From positions 101,402,116-101,466,115 of the forward strand of contig CM041294.1 in the NCBI GenBank assembly GCA_023052935.1: a DNA stretch of 64,000 nucleotides. The letters run 5' to 3'. Each line of letters starts with the position of its first letter. The first letter of the stretch is position 1. The stretch comes from Piezodorus guildinii (Eukaryota > Arthropoda > Insecta > Hemiptera > Pentatomidae). Shown here piece after piece: positions 44,756-56,500 of the stretch. Made by a program: the position numbers and the translations under genes. Under the pieces are notes generated by a model, which did not search any database, was not told where the DNA came from, and saw only the letters and a program-made list of their open reading frames with translations.

Positions 44756-46375
44756 AATGGTACTTGACTTTAAAAAAAAAATTATTAATCATTTTAACTC
44801 TCAAATATTTATCAGTTTTCCTCCTCAGAAATCCGTCAAATCAGAACAAAACAGGCAATCAGATATTTTTAAAAATTATTTGATTGCTAATTCTCAGGAT
44901 TATCTTAATTATCAAGCTAGTTAGTAATTAATAAACTTATGTTTATGCTCGTAAAACAGCATGATATCATATTATTGATAATATTTTAATCATCTATTGT
45001 GTTTTATTAGCATGCCCGTTCTGAGGGTCAGTACCAATAAAACTCTTTCAAGTGGTTATGCTGGATTTTGAGTGGTAGTGGAGTGTATATGAGGGCAATA
45101 ACGAATGGTAAAATACTGTATTGCATACATATTACGCGAACTGTTTATTTAATTTTATTTTCTTTGTACCTTCTCCTCTTCTCTATCCACGTCTCCTCTG
45201 CCATGGTAGCAACGGCTTTTTACTCTTGCATACTAGTCTTAAAAAAATTCACAATAAAAAAAAATGGTCACTAATTAGAACATGGATGAATCACTCCTAT
45301 CTTCTTTAGTGAGTACCTGTTAATTCCGATTGTATTTCGTTTTATTGTTTTACCAGAGCTGGCAGCGCTCAGGTTATGTGTAAGATCACTTCACTAAACA
45401 TATTGGGAAACGATTATGAATGTTATTTTGTTAAAGGATGCTGAAACAAGTGTTTTAGCACACTTAAATTGGCAACTAAGATACCATTTTATATAACACT
45501 TTATGATGGTTTTCGGAGTTTGCTGGATGTTCATTATAACTAGCAAGTACATCGTAATTGCGCTTCCGTAACACTACAAAAGAGGATAAAAACGATCCCC
45601 TTTGGAACACAGTTATTTATTTCAATCTCCGGATCAATTTAGGAGACAGAGAGGTACTGTGGCATGGCTACGTGGTGCTATTCGAGAATGTAATCTAACT
45701 GAGAAAGTGAAAAACACAATGAACGGTAAAGTTCCCCGTAGCTGTGAACTTTCACTTCAATGATTCGAGTCATTTATTGACTTTAACCGCTTCCAAGTGA
45801 CAATTGGAAGCTAGAAATGCCTCTCAATACTGTGCGGTGACGGTTACCTTGTCAATACAAATAAACGCGATTGCTGTTTTATAATACATGCATTGTACTC
45901 GTATATATTGACTTAAGTTGAATTATCTTTAGGGCTGGAATGGATATACATGGCCTATGCCTAACTTCTCATACACTACTGTATTCCAATTTAATATATT
46001 ATTTTTTTCGAATGAGAGTGCTGAACATAAATAATAAATGGTCTTCTGAAACATTCAGAGAAAGATACGAACTCAAATTTATAAACTTTAACTAAAGTTT
46101 TAGAACGAAAATGTTTATTAAATGTTTCTAATTATTAATATTTATTAAAGTTGGTGTGCAATATAAATATGTATATAAACAAAAATTACATATTATATAC
46201 ATAATATTAATGGTAATCTAATCAATCAATTAATCCCAGAGCTTAAGAAAGACAAACTATCTACACTGTCATGGAAAATGGCCAATCATGATATTTTTTT
46301 TTTATTTTTTTTTTTGTTCATTGACGTTTATCTATTCCGAAAAACGATATTTTTTTCTATTTTCAATAATAACCA
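44756..46375. other. No gene or recognised repeat
   Basis: AT-rich sequence. The overlapping frames at 45068-45309 are hydrophobic but lack any motif. Confidence 0.45.
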
Positions 46376-46522
46376 TAGGGGTACTCACTACGTTTGCTGT
46401 AGCATGCTATTTGTGTTATTTTGCTAAATCTGCCGAGTTTCTTCAGTTATTTCCTGTATAAAATTGATGGGTTTAGCACAATAGCACAAATAGCATACTA
46501 TAGCAAACGTAGTGAGTACCCC
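46376..46522 (-). mobile_element. MITE, 145 bp (copy 2, inverted relative to 43735)
   Basis: 46378-46522 has perfect terminal inverted repeats (GGGGTACTCACTACGTTTGC) and aligns throughout with the reverse complement of 43735-43878. TA on the left, TC on the right, so one flank base of the TA duplication has mutated. Confidence 0.8.
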
Positions 46523-46683
46523 TCATTTTTGAGAGTATAGCATGTGCTAGATCCATGGGGTTGTAAAATAAGTTCGTGGGTTTTGTTACTCGTGATTTCT
46601 ATAAATACTTTAGATTCTTTCAAATATTTTTAATCAATTATATGATTTGGTTATTTAATCAAAAATTAAATATTTTTCATCAA

Positions 46684-46895
46684 TTAGGCTTCGGTTTGGT
46701 CATTATCAACAGGTGCGTACAGTCCGTCTTTCATGTCAAAATTTCCGGTTCTGAGTCGAGCAAACCACTTACAGATGGTGCTTTCTCCTAAGGTAATATC
46801 GCCATACACACTGAAAAGTTTGCTAACCTTCTGTGCAGATTTTCTTTTTCGTAAAAAATAAATAAATCAAGAAATTGAATTTTTATCTCTTCCAT
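46684..46895 (-). pseudogene. mariner-family transposase N-terminal fragment
   Basis: The minus strand encodes MEEIKIQFLDLFIF and, after a one-base shift in a T-run near 46857, FLRKRKSAQKVSKLFSVYGDITLGESTICKWFARLRTGNFDMKDGL, with a stop at 46684-46686. The VYG..-STxxxWFARxRxGxFDxxD signature is the helix-turn-helix DNA-binding region of mariner transposases. The RSGRP linker and the entire DDD catalytic domain are absent. It cannot mobilise anything. The TA-flanked MITE lies 160 bp away, but no shared termini were seen. Confidence 0.8.
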
Positions 46896-48173
46896 TTTTA
46901 GCGAGCAAAATACCACTGAAACATAAGGAGTCTCGGTTATAACTGATACATAAATGCACCTTAACTAATTTTTCTTTTAGAATATATAAAGATCATTGAC
47001 CAAATAAATATGATATTATAAACACAGAGATTGAAATATTAAAAAAAACTACGAACATATTCGAAAAAAATTCAATACCATTTAAATATAATGATTTTTT
47101 TTTATAATTATCAAAGGCGATGTGCTGATTTTAATAATATTTATAACGTTTCCTCTACCTTGAAAAATAACTTAGTAATACATATAGCATCTATGTAGTT
47201 AAGCATTCGAATTTTCTTTTTCTCAAATTGATCTCCTCTACCTTAAAAAAAAACTGAGTTATATTTTTTAAAAAATATATATATATATATTGTATAGTTA
47301 ATCGCGGGATCTTGATTCTTAAATTCTATTTAAGAATGGACATTACATTACATAAACTTTTTTTTTTAATAAAAAATTATTGGTTTTTTTTATTAAAATA
47401 TTTTTAAACTGACCGGTCGGTACCAACGTCTAGGTGTTACGAGTTTTTTGGGCTGTCCTGTTATTTTTGGAGCTGGATTTAGAAAAAAATCGGTCAAATA
47501 TTTTTGGAGAAAAGCGGCGGACAGACGGATTCTTTTATTTTTTCATTAGGATTTTTGAGGGAAGAGGGAATTATTTTTTTTTGCTTAATTTATCACAAAT
47601 AATAAAATCGAAATGTGTCCTTAACAAGGTTTCATTATTTTTTATTTTAATATAATGGCCTAATATTCTAGACTGATTGATTATTAATGCATTCTCAATA
47701 TTTTAACATTCATATGTTATACATCATTTACAACAAACCATTTTGTATGCTTATTCCCCAATCATTCAGCGTCGTATTAGTCCAAATGAACCGTGGTACC
47801 TGAGTACAATCGTTGTCCTAATTCCACTATGGATTGTCCTTGAAAATAAGAAAACGCGAGTTCTAGGGGCGTAATCTAAGCCGCACCTGTTTACCATTAG
47901 GTCCTCTCAGCACTATCAGATTTTAACGTCAGATATTTCACCAAGTAAGAGGACAAACGTCGTTATGATTTTTGAATGTGACATGTGATATATCAGCTCA
48001 ATTTACGATTATTGGGTTTAACATGTATTGAGGTTCAATTGAAGCTTGTATGACCGTTTCTATTGCGAATGAGAACATGAATTTATATTCACTCTCCTGA
48101 GGTTGATTCACTCTCCTGATATGGAATCTTGAAGTTGACTAATCTCAAGCATCGTATCAAAAGAGTTCATAGA

Positions 48174-48216
<43 letters not shown>

Positions 48217-48489
48217 TATTTTCTTATAAACTTTTATTATAGTAGTAAATTTTTTTCTCACAAGAGGTTGATTTCACATATATTACTTCATTTAATTCCG
48301 GTATGAGATATTATATAAAAAATAGTACAAATGTGAAAGTCAATATGGTTTTAATAGCATGTGAAAATGAATCAAACAGATTAAGCAAAGCTCTAAAAAT
48401 ATAAAACTGCCATTTTCAAATAAAGTAAAAAAAAAAATTAATTTGTTTTTACTTGATTTTTATTCACACCTATATGTAAATAGGTTTTA
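46896..48489. other. No gene; 39-base T-run at 48176-48214
   Basis: AT-rich sequence. The long T-run could be the complement of a retroposon A-tail, but what follows (48215 on) was not recognised. Confidence 0.45.
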
Positions 48490-49350
48490 TATTCATATAT
48501 ATCTTAGCAAGGGAAAATATTGCGATCGTGAAAAGTTTCGAATTTCTGTTTTCAACGAAAATACACGTTTTAGAGTTTCCTGGGTCCAAATAATAAAGTC
48601 CCCAAAAATGGTCTATCGGCGTGTGTGGTACATCTAGATTAAAAACTAAAAGCCTTACGAAACTGAAATTTTATATTTAAGACAAATATATGCCCCGAGC
48701 ACTTACAGCAAATTTTTTTCTATTGTAAAATTAGCTGACCGAAAGTGCTACTTTATCTTTTTACACTTTGCATCTTTTTACGATTTTCTCAAAAGCAGCT
48801 TGATCGATTTTGACTAAACTCGCTATACAGATACAGAATTAATGGGATTTAATCTCAGGTTGGTTTCATTCTGATTGAAATAGCCTAACAGGCTAATAAT
48901 GCCGATATTTTAAATGTTCTTCCCCTAAATTACCTTTATTTTTGTAGCTTCAGAAGAACTACTCATATCATCTTATTGGGATTGAAACAAAGGCTAAATA
49001 TAAATGTTGAACGAATTTTATAAACAACTAAAGGAGAAAGTAGCAACAATATTTTTTTAATGTATTTTTTTTGGTTTTTGAACATAAGAACAGCATGTAT
49101 CTCATACCGTTGAAAGAGAAAGGTATAGAAAATAATATAACCTTATACACAAATTTGTAAAAGGTAACGGAAATTGACGAATAGGGCATAATAATACTTA
49201 ACAATTTAATATTGCTTTATTATTTAATCTAACTCACATGTTTCCAACGGAAATGGATAAACTTTTTAGATGAATTAACTTCGCACCAGATTTTTGTCCA
49301 CGGTTTTAGTACGTTCAATGAAAACGAGATCTCTAATCCAACTTCTTTTC
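48490..49350 (-). repeat. Dispersed repeat R1, antisense copy
   Basis: Minus-strand order matches 50400-51275: gccctattcgtc, aacggtatgagatacatg, aaaggtaattta, tttcaatcagaatgaaacc, gcatcttttt region, gtgtattttc, cgatcgcaat. The longest R1 copy together with 50400-51275. Non-coding. Confidence 0.6.
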
Positions 49351-50399
49351 AACTGCCTTCTGATTGTCATATCATTAGTAGTTAGCTATTTTTATCATTT
49401 ACATCTATTGTAAAGTACGCGAAAATTGTTTTGAAAAAACAGAACGTGTTTAGTAGTTGTCATTAATTTCTAATGTAGGAGGGTGTGTGGAGTTTTGCTG
49501 ACGTTGCATATAGGAACAGTAATCAGTCATATATTTTTTTTTTCAAACTTTTGAGATAAGTGTGATGTTTTTGGTAAATATTATTTTTTTGTATCCTTCG
49601 TCCGTTATTTTTTAAGTATAAATAAATTCCGTTTCTATCTGATTTATTGTTTTAATGGTTTAGAAAAATATGGGTTGAGAGTTATTCTGATTTTGTTCCG
49701 TGTACATCTAATCATGCTTCAGTTTAATTCATGTCTAACTGATACAGTGACTGAGATAAGTATTTTTGTCACCGAAGAAAGGTTTTTCAAAGGAGATGGA
49801 ACAACATAACATTGTCAGATTAAATGGCATTTTAAGACTACTTAAGTTGTTATGCTAAAATTCCCTCCCCTTCTCAAAAGAAAAAACTTGATTTGAGGCT
49901 GAATACCAATCAAATACAACTTCAAAGAAGTTTTCTGTATATTAAAAAACGAAAAATTGGAAAAATTAAGCTGTTCTTTAAATATTGAACATTAAAAGAC
50001 TAAGGACTTGTTTATACTGCAACCTTCAAAAAACGTACAGTATGAACGAGCCCTAAGAGTTGAGGCCCATTGATCGAAAAATGACTGCACTGGACCCTTA
50101 GCGAGTATGAAAGACGATAGATGGACCAATCCTTGCACGGGATTGATCCCGGGAGAGGACATCAGGAAAAAAGACCAAATCGCAAGTCGAGGGATGAATT
50201 GACGCATATTTAGGTGAGAATTGCTAAATGCTTGAGAAGGAAAAATACAAAAAGGAAAAAGCTATTAGGAATATTTATTTTTTTGTTGCTGTTTTTGTCT
50301 ATGTTAATAAGGACGCAGTTTTATGATATATGTTTCTCTATAAGTTTTTATGTTCTTTCTTCTAACTCAAATTATTGATTAACTAGGAAAAAAAATCTG
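49351..50399. other. No gene or recognised repeat
   Basis: Short frames at 49992-50207 (minus) have no motif. Confidence 0.45.
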
Positions 50400-51275
50400 G
50401 TGCAGTCAACAAACGACTTTCACTTACATTTTCTGTTAAAATCAATTTAAGAACTTTTACATAAACTTAGAGTTTATGAAAATGATTGTAAGTTAATATA
50501 AATTAAAATTGTATTCAGTTTTATCGGAAACATATAATTTAAATTAAATAATAAACTCATATTAATTTTTACTAATAATAATCAGTAATAAGTTTATGCT
50601 CTATTCGTCCCTATAAGATAATGTTTTTTCTAAAATATTTCTTTCCAACGGTATGTTATATGTCTATGTTACTGTCTTTAATATATAAAAATTACAAAAA
50701 AAAATATTGTTCTATTACATTTTTTAGTTAGTTATCAAGTCGGTTCAACTTTTATATTAAGCCATTATTTGTCAATGCTATGGTGGATAAGATGATATGG
50801 TTAAATGTTTAGGATGTACAAAATTAAAGGTACTATATAGGAAAAAATACAAAAATATGCCATTTAAGTTCTTTCAGGTTATTTCAATTGGAATGAAATT
50901 TATATATTATTAAAGCCCATTAAATTTTACATCGATATAGTGAGTTTGATCAAAATTGTTAGAGCCGTTTTTGAGTTAATATTAAGAAGGTGCAAAACGC
51001 ATGGTATAAAGAACTACTTCTGGTCAGCTAAATTTAGTGAAAAAGCTGCTGTAACATCCCGGACGTATAGTTTTATTTAATTTTCGTGCTTCTCTCCCTT
51101 TTCGTACTGGCGTTACCATAAACACACAAACACAAAGACCTTTTTGCGGGACTTGGTAATTTGGACTCAGGGGACCCTAAAACGTGTATTTCAGTTGAAA
51201 ACTTGATAACTAATATTTCCACGATCGCGATACTTTCCCTTACTGTATATATATTTCATATAAGTGAAAGTAAAA
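50400..51275 (+). repeat. Dispersed repeat R1, longest uninterrupted sense copy
   Basis: Spans acaacaaacgactttcac-type start through gtttatgctctattcgtcc, aacggtatgttatatg, tttaagttctttcaggtta, tagagccgtttttgag, caaaacgcatggta, acacaaacacaaagaccttt, ggactcaggggaccctaaaa and the cacgatcgcgatact...tatttcat end. It serves as the empty reference for the interrupted copies. Confidence 0.6.
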
Positions 51276-52015
51276 TTATTTGTTTTAATATTTTAATTAT
51301 TATTCGTTTTTTCTATAGAAAACTGCTATTAAATGTTCACCGATGAGAGAACCTTTTGTCATACATTGATGCCATTTAAACTATTATTATCATCCCCTCT
51401 CCCTTTCCGTCTTGATAGATAATTCTTGAAAAATAAATCCGTACAAACCACTTTACTTCAAGGCACATTTTTCCCCATTGTCAACATTAATTGGTAACAG
51501 AGCTATTTCGCCATGAAATCGAAATAAGTAGAGTTTGGGTGCCTGTCATGAAGTACGGTTGTCCATGAAGTCCGTGAACTGCGAGCGACAATACAGCGAC
51601 CAGTCGGCGCGATTGAAAGTTCGATTGGACTCGCTCCGAAGAAATGGATCCAGGAAGCCTATGGCTTTAATGGAATTTCTTCGCTTTCTGTCCTGGGGGT
51701 GCCGAATATCTTTTTGGTCTCTGCAGAAGCGTATGTGTCAAGTGCGTGAGTGATGAAACACACCAACTTTAATGATCCGTGTCATCTACTACATACCACT
51801 GAGGATTGGACATTTTATGCGAGTAACAAATTCAAACCCTTCCCTGTGATGAGGGTAGCCTGATGAATTTCAATGATAGAAACTAAAAGTAAAACTCAAA
51901 GATGGTAGAAATTATTTGGGTATGAAGGTAACGATTTAGGAATAAAACGTTTTTTGTTTCTTTATCGTTGTATACTTAGGACTAGTACAGCATTTTATTG
52001 TAACTAACCTTTTTT
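51276..52015. other. No gene recognised
   Basis: The 72-codon frame at 51535-51753 lies in a slightly GC-richer patch but has no recognisable domain. Confidence 0.4.
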
Positions 52016-52177
52016 AATTCGAAATTCAGAATAAAATGATGAGTTAGAGAAGGTCTCCTGACTCTTCAGTTGATTCTCAGATGATACAACTTAACGAATA
52101 AGTATGCTACCCCAGTCGGAATCGAACTCGGGAGAAAAGTAGTCCGTTGCTCTACCTGCTGAGCTACCCTGCCCTTC
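52016..52177 (-). mobile_element. tRNA-derived SINE (family E) or tRNA relic, antisense
   Basis: Complement at 52105-52172 has a consensus box A (TAGCTCAGCAGG) and box B (AGTTCGATTCC), but only about 26 bases separate them, the anticodon arm cannot form a proper 5-bp stem, and the acceptor ends do not pair. A non-tRNA body continues to a T-run at 52012-52017. Hence tRNA-derived, not a functional tRNA. Confidence 0.6.
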
Positions 52178-52387
52178 AATTTAATTATAGTTTAAGTTTT
52201 ATAAAATATTACTGAAAAATCGAATTAACCAAAATCATCTCCCACAGTTTACTTTTTAAAAAAAATTGGCCTTGATCTACTGAATTGAAAATAGCCCTAA
52301 ACTGGATAAAACAATATATATTTAAAAAAAAACGCAAACAACAACAACCAAAAAATGATCTTTTGAACATCAATAGTGAAAATTGTA

Positions 52388-52389
<2 letters not shown>

Positions 52390-52432
<43 letters not shown>
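52390..52432. repeat. (TA)n microsatellite
   Basis: About 21 uninterrupted TA units at the 3' edge of the antisense LINE fragment; possibly the element's simple-repeat tail or the insertion target. Confidence 0.85.
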
Positions 52433-52435
<3 letters not shown>

Positions 52436-53135
52436 GAATAGAATAGAAAATAGACTAGAAAATAGACTGGGACTAGGTCCCCTAAGAATAATAGTTATGT
52501 ACAATAGAAAAATATAATATGTCTGGCCAACAGACAAAATAAACATGAGTACTTATTAATTACAACGATTATTTACAAATACAATTATTAACAATGAAGA
52601 GAAAAGCTATACATAAAAAAACAAACAAATTACTTCAAAAAAAATAAAAAATAAAAATAAAAAAAATAAATATACATATATAATATCTTCTAAATATTGT
52701 CTTCTGAGAAAATAAAATCTAATTTTAACAAAATCAAATTAAAATTTGGGCGGTAAACAAAAATCGTCTTTCATTCAATGTAGACTTCTAGATGAAATTG
52801 ACATATCATATTTGCTGATCGTCTATTTGGGATGACAGTAGGTAAAGGAAAAGTTGGGATTTGAATGAGGATAAAGAAGTGGCATGGCGGATATGGTTCG
52901 GTAGAGAATTCCAGAGTGCAGTAGAGCGAACAATAAAGGAACGATCAAAAGTTTTGGTTCTGTGGGTAGGAGCATAAAGGTCAGAATGTCGGGATCTAGT
53001 TTCGAGTAAGTGGACTGAGGATTTAAATTGAAGGAGACTATGGATGTAGGATGGACGCTGGGAGTCAATAGTTTGATAAAGGTATGATCCAAGGAAATAT
53101 TGTCTGCGGGTGGAGGGAAGGAGCCACTAAATATA
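52433..53135 (-). pseudogene. LINE reverse-transcriptase C-terminal fragment with 3' UTR, antisense
   Basis: On the minus strand from about 53132 to the stop at 52806-52808: RRQYFLGSYLYQTIDSQRP, then LETRSRHSDLYAPTHRTKTFDRSF, IVRSTALWNSLPNHIRHATS, LSSFKSQLFLYLL. The xxxSxxxRSxxLWNSLPxxIxxxxSLxxFKxxL pattern is the C-terminal signature of many LINE RTs (Jockey/CR1-like). This stretch of about 108 codons is open and has no start codon, as expected for a truncated copy; a Met-initiated frame at 52823-53092 in another register is spurious. The 3' UTR runs to tctattctattctatta and the (TA)n tract. Confidence 0.75.
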
Positions 53136-53212
53136 TATATTTAGCTGTAAAATCTGATAACATTACCTAATCTTACTTTCATTCTCCTAACTATACTTAT
53201 TGTTTTTTTATT

Positions 53213-53468
53213 ATTCATTTAACGTCACTTTCCTGATGCTTTGGCTAATCAGACGATGCTACAGTAGGATTATTCATCCTGGATTATCGATGTTTAATTA
53301 GATAGGAATAATTAACGAGTACCTGACATCACAGAGGCTCGGGTACGTCCCTCCCGAACAAAGGCATAACTAAAGATTTTTTAATCCTATTAAAATATCC
53401 TAGAGCCACCTGCAAAGTTCGAACCCGCAAGGCTGTTATACTAGCCACTACACCATAGGTAACCCCCT
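53213..53468 (-). mobile_element. SINE family B, near full-length, antisense
   Basis: Complement of attcatttaacgtcact (tail), ctaatcagacgatgctacag, acgagtacctgacatc, ctcgggtac and gattttttaatcctatt, then a tRNA head with box B (complement gttcgaacccgc, 53417-53430) and box-A-like sequence to 53468. Sense copy at 54669. More diverged than that copy. Confidence 0.7.
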
Positions 53469-54655
53469 TAACACCACGTTCATTGATTAATACAGTAATG
53501 TTCAGTCAATGTTTTTTTAGGTGATATTCAGAAAATGAGATTATCTTAAAAAAAAATGATTTCACTACTTTACTTAATTTACTTTTTTTTAATTACAAAA
53601 GCATAAATAGTTAATGGAAATAGTTGGGATTCCATGACTTGTTGGCTAGTTTGTGGTTGTGAGTCCAAATCGCTGTTCCATCCGAACTTTTCAAACATAT
53701 ATGTATTTTAAAGGGTATTTACTCATAGCATACCCGGAAGAGATCATCAGCCAACCAGTGACCTCTCACTAAAATATGAAATACCCTATGTCGTATTATT
53801 GAAAACCGGGGTGTGGAATCGTAGTAAACTTTATACAGCGGCAAAAGAATAATTATTTACAAAATAATTGTAAATAATAATAATAACTCTGCTTAATTAC
53901 TCAATACTTCCCGACACTTGAACTTGCAACGAAATATTTTTTAATCATTTGAGGACTGCGAAATTCGGTGCTAACAACTTATGTTGGTGTTCAGATGTTA
54001 AACCGTCCTTTTATATAATCACATTTTAACATTTTATTATTTTTTTATACAAAAGGTTATAAGTTAAATTCAGGAAGTTATGTAAAAACAATATATAATG
54101 TATATGTGCTATTAATATATATGTCCGATCTCCTGGCAATTATATGGTACCCTATACTCTATTCATCTGATATATATAACAGCCATTCCCTAGCCGGAGT
54201 ACCGAACGCTGTACGATCTTATCGGGCAACAGATCCACCAATACACTTTCTATTATCGATCACTAATAGTTCCGTGGTTTGGTAACACTTTTCTTTGGGC
54301 CCTCATTTCGGTGATACTTTCTCCCGGTATATGGATTCAGACCAAACACCCAGTCCTAATGAAACAAGCAGGTGGAAATTTGATGTTATCTGGTGGAGAA
54401 AGGATTTGGAATGGAATTGAAACAATAGCTAGGTATAGTTTCTATTCAACAGTCGATCAAGTGGTAAACCTGGCATTATCGCTATAATGTGATTAAGTCA
54501 ACGCTTTGAATGCAGAAACAAGAATGAACAACATTTCCACTGTCAAGTTTGAGTAGTGTATGTGAATGCAGAAACCCTGAAGGTAACGAATACAATATCA
54601 TAACGTTAACATCTCCATTTATTATTAATGTTATTTTTTTCACTGAGCCTTCTTT
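53469..54655. other. No gene recognised
   Basis: 53635-53800 (gagtccaaatcgctgttcca, cccggaagagatcatcag) may be another decayed tRNA-derived SINE, but neither box is convincing. The rest is unassigned. Confidence 0.35.
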
Positions 54656-54965
54656 ACTTCTATATGAAGGGATCACTTGTAGCTGGGTGGCTAGCGTAAC
54701 AGCCTCTCATGCTAAAGGTCACGGGTTAAAACCCGCAGATGGCCCTAGGATTTTTTAATGGGAGTAAAACATCCTTAGTTACGCCGTCCGTCGGAGGGGA
54801 CGTTAAAAGGTGGTCCCGAGCCTGTGCAATGTCAGGTACTCGTTGAAGATCCCTATCCTAATAAAACCTGGATGGGCAAAAGTTAGGACTCCCACTGTAG
54901 TATCGTCCGATTAGCCATAGTAGCATAAGGTGACGTTAAATAAATAAACAAAACTTCTATATGAA
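54656..54965 (+). mobile_element. SINE family B, full-length, with 13-bp target duplication
   Basis: acttctatatgaa flanks the insert perfectly (54656-54668, 54953-54965). The head has box A-like tgggtggctagcgtaacagc (54681-54700) and box B cgggttaaaacccgc. The body carries cctaggattttttaatggga and tgtcaggtactcgttgaagatccctatcctaataaaacctgg. The tail is gacgttaaataaataaacaaa. RNA polymerase III transcription with mobilisation by a LINE is the usual mode for such elements. Confidence 0.88.
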
Positions 54966-55044
54966 ATAGATAATTGTTCAGAACACATGTTTTTCGATGA
55001 TAATTCACACAATTAATTAAAAGAACAACAATTTTGTTATCTTT

Positions 55045-55770
55045 ATCTAAAGGTTTTGGTTTATTATTTTCAATAAATCAACCTTTGTAATCGACCAAAA
55101 AAATAACCCCTCCTCAAAATTTGAGGGTTTGCGTTTCAGGGTGCATAGAATCCAAATAACGAATAAAAAAAAATCCGTTTGTCCGTCGTCCGCCGTCCGC
55201 GGCATATATCCGAACTACTGGACCAATTTTTTTGAATTCGCCACAAAAATACTAGTCCATTCAACAATGATCCTAAAACCTATAAGTTGATATCAGCTGG
55301 CTAGTTTTTAAATGGCAGCCGATTAAAATGATTTTATTCAATAGCCCAGTTATTTTTGAAGATAGAAAAAAAAAAATTATGAGTGTTTTTTAACCAACAA
55401 AAACGACTAATTATATAAAAGAGAAAAAAGAAAGGAAAAAAAATTGATATTTTCACATAAATACGCTCATAACTCAGTTATTTTTGACGATAGAGTTTTA
55501 GAATCGTTTTAGTTTTAGTAAAGCGCGATAAACAAAAAAACAAAAAAAAAAAAAAAAAAATGAAAAAGATTGAAATTTTGCTTAAATATACTCTTGTAAC
55601 TACGTTATTTTAGAAGATAGAAAAAAATTCATTATTGTTTTTTAATAATTATATAAAAGAGAAAAAAGAAAAGAAAAAAATTGATATTTTTTACATAAAT
55701 ACGCTTATAACTCTACGCTTATAGAGTTTTAGAATCAATAAAGCTCAAAAAAAAAAATTACATGTCAATA
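55045..55770 (+). repeat. Dispersed repeat R3 with internal tandem duplication
   Basis: 55060-55240 has ggtttattattttcaataaa, gtaatcgacc, tcctcaaaatttgaggg, gtccgtcgtccgccgtccgc and gaactactgg. From 55383-55505 and 55635-55735 the unit ttttttaa..aattatataaaagagaaaaaag...gatattttcacataaatacgct...tagagttttagaatc occurs twice, about 250 bp apart. Non-coding. Confidence 0.6.
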
Positions 55771-56500
55771 ATACAATGAAAATGAATTGAAACTTTATTA
55801 GCATCAAAACAATTATCTTAAACTAATGATTTACGTTATACACTCAGTAACGACAAACTAAACTTTGCCATTCGCAAGTAGATAGCTAATCAGGGTTCCA
55901 GGAGATCCTAGTGCTATTCTCCAAAAAAAATTTTTGACCAAATGAAAAATTTAATTTGGTTTACAACATGCTTAGATATTGCGTATTGAAATCAGTGGTA
56001 GTGTTAAGATATGATGCTTTGAATTAGTGCTTTTCATATTACTTAATTGCCCATCAACAGCCTTATAAATAGTTATACACAATATTGTTATTTGGAAATA
56101 ATAAACCATTGTGTAATAATTTGCAGCGTTTTTTTATTCACACCTGTCATAAAGTTGGCAATCATTAAATGTGATATTGTTCGGTTTTCATATTACGGTT
56201 TGATACTCACGTTGGAGAGAGGATGCTCAATCTTTCTGGCGTGTTGCCCATCACGCATTTGAGTTAGGAGATCTCCCATCGAACTTTTTTTTAGCGTTCT
56301 AAGAATGTTGTAGGGCATGTTGGTAGTGGTCATGCTTTGTGTTAATGGGTTGATATGTCCGTTTCAGTTGATGTGAAAACGTTTTCAGACGGTCCGAATC
56401 TGTTCGTCGACTATTGGCATGTAAAGATCTGTACATAGAGTAATGTTGATTAAGTAACATAGAGTATTCGATATAGTTCTAAAAGTTTTGTTTTTGAAAA
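55771..56500. other. No gene or recognised repeat
   Basis: The 71-codon frame at 56047-56262 is hydrophobic without a motif. Confidence 0.45.

Noticed and set aside
48176..48214. 39-base T-run as proof of an antisense retroposon
   Set aside because: The sequence following the run matches no element in the window and no target duplication was found; it may be a plain homopolymer.
52105..52172. Functional tRNA gene on the minus strand
   Set aside because: Boxes A and B are good, but the anticodon arm is too short, acceptor ends do not pair, and a non-tRNA body with a T-run follows; better explained as a SINE or tRNA relic.
52823..53092. 89-codon Met-initiated minus-strand frame
   Set aside because: Another register of the same bases encodes the LINE C-terminal signature; this frame has no motif.
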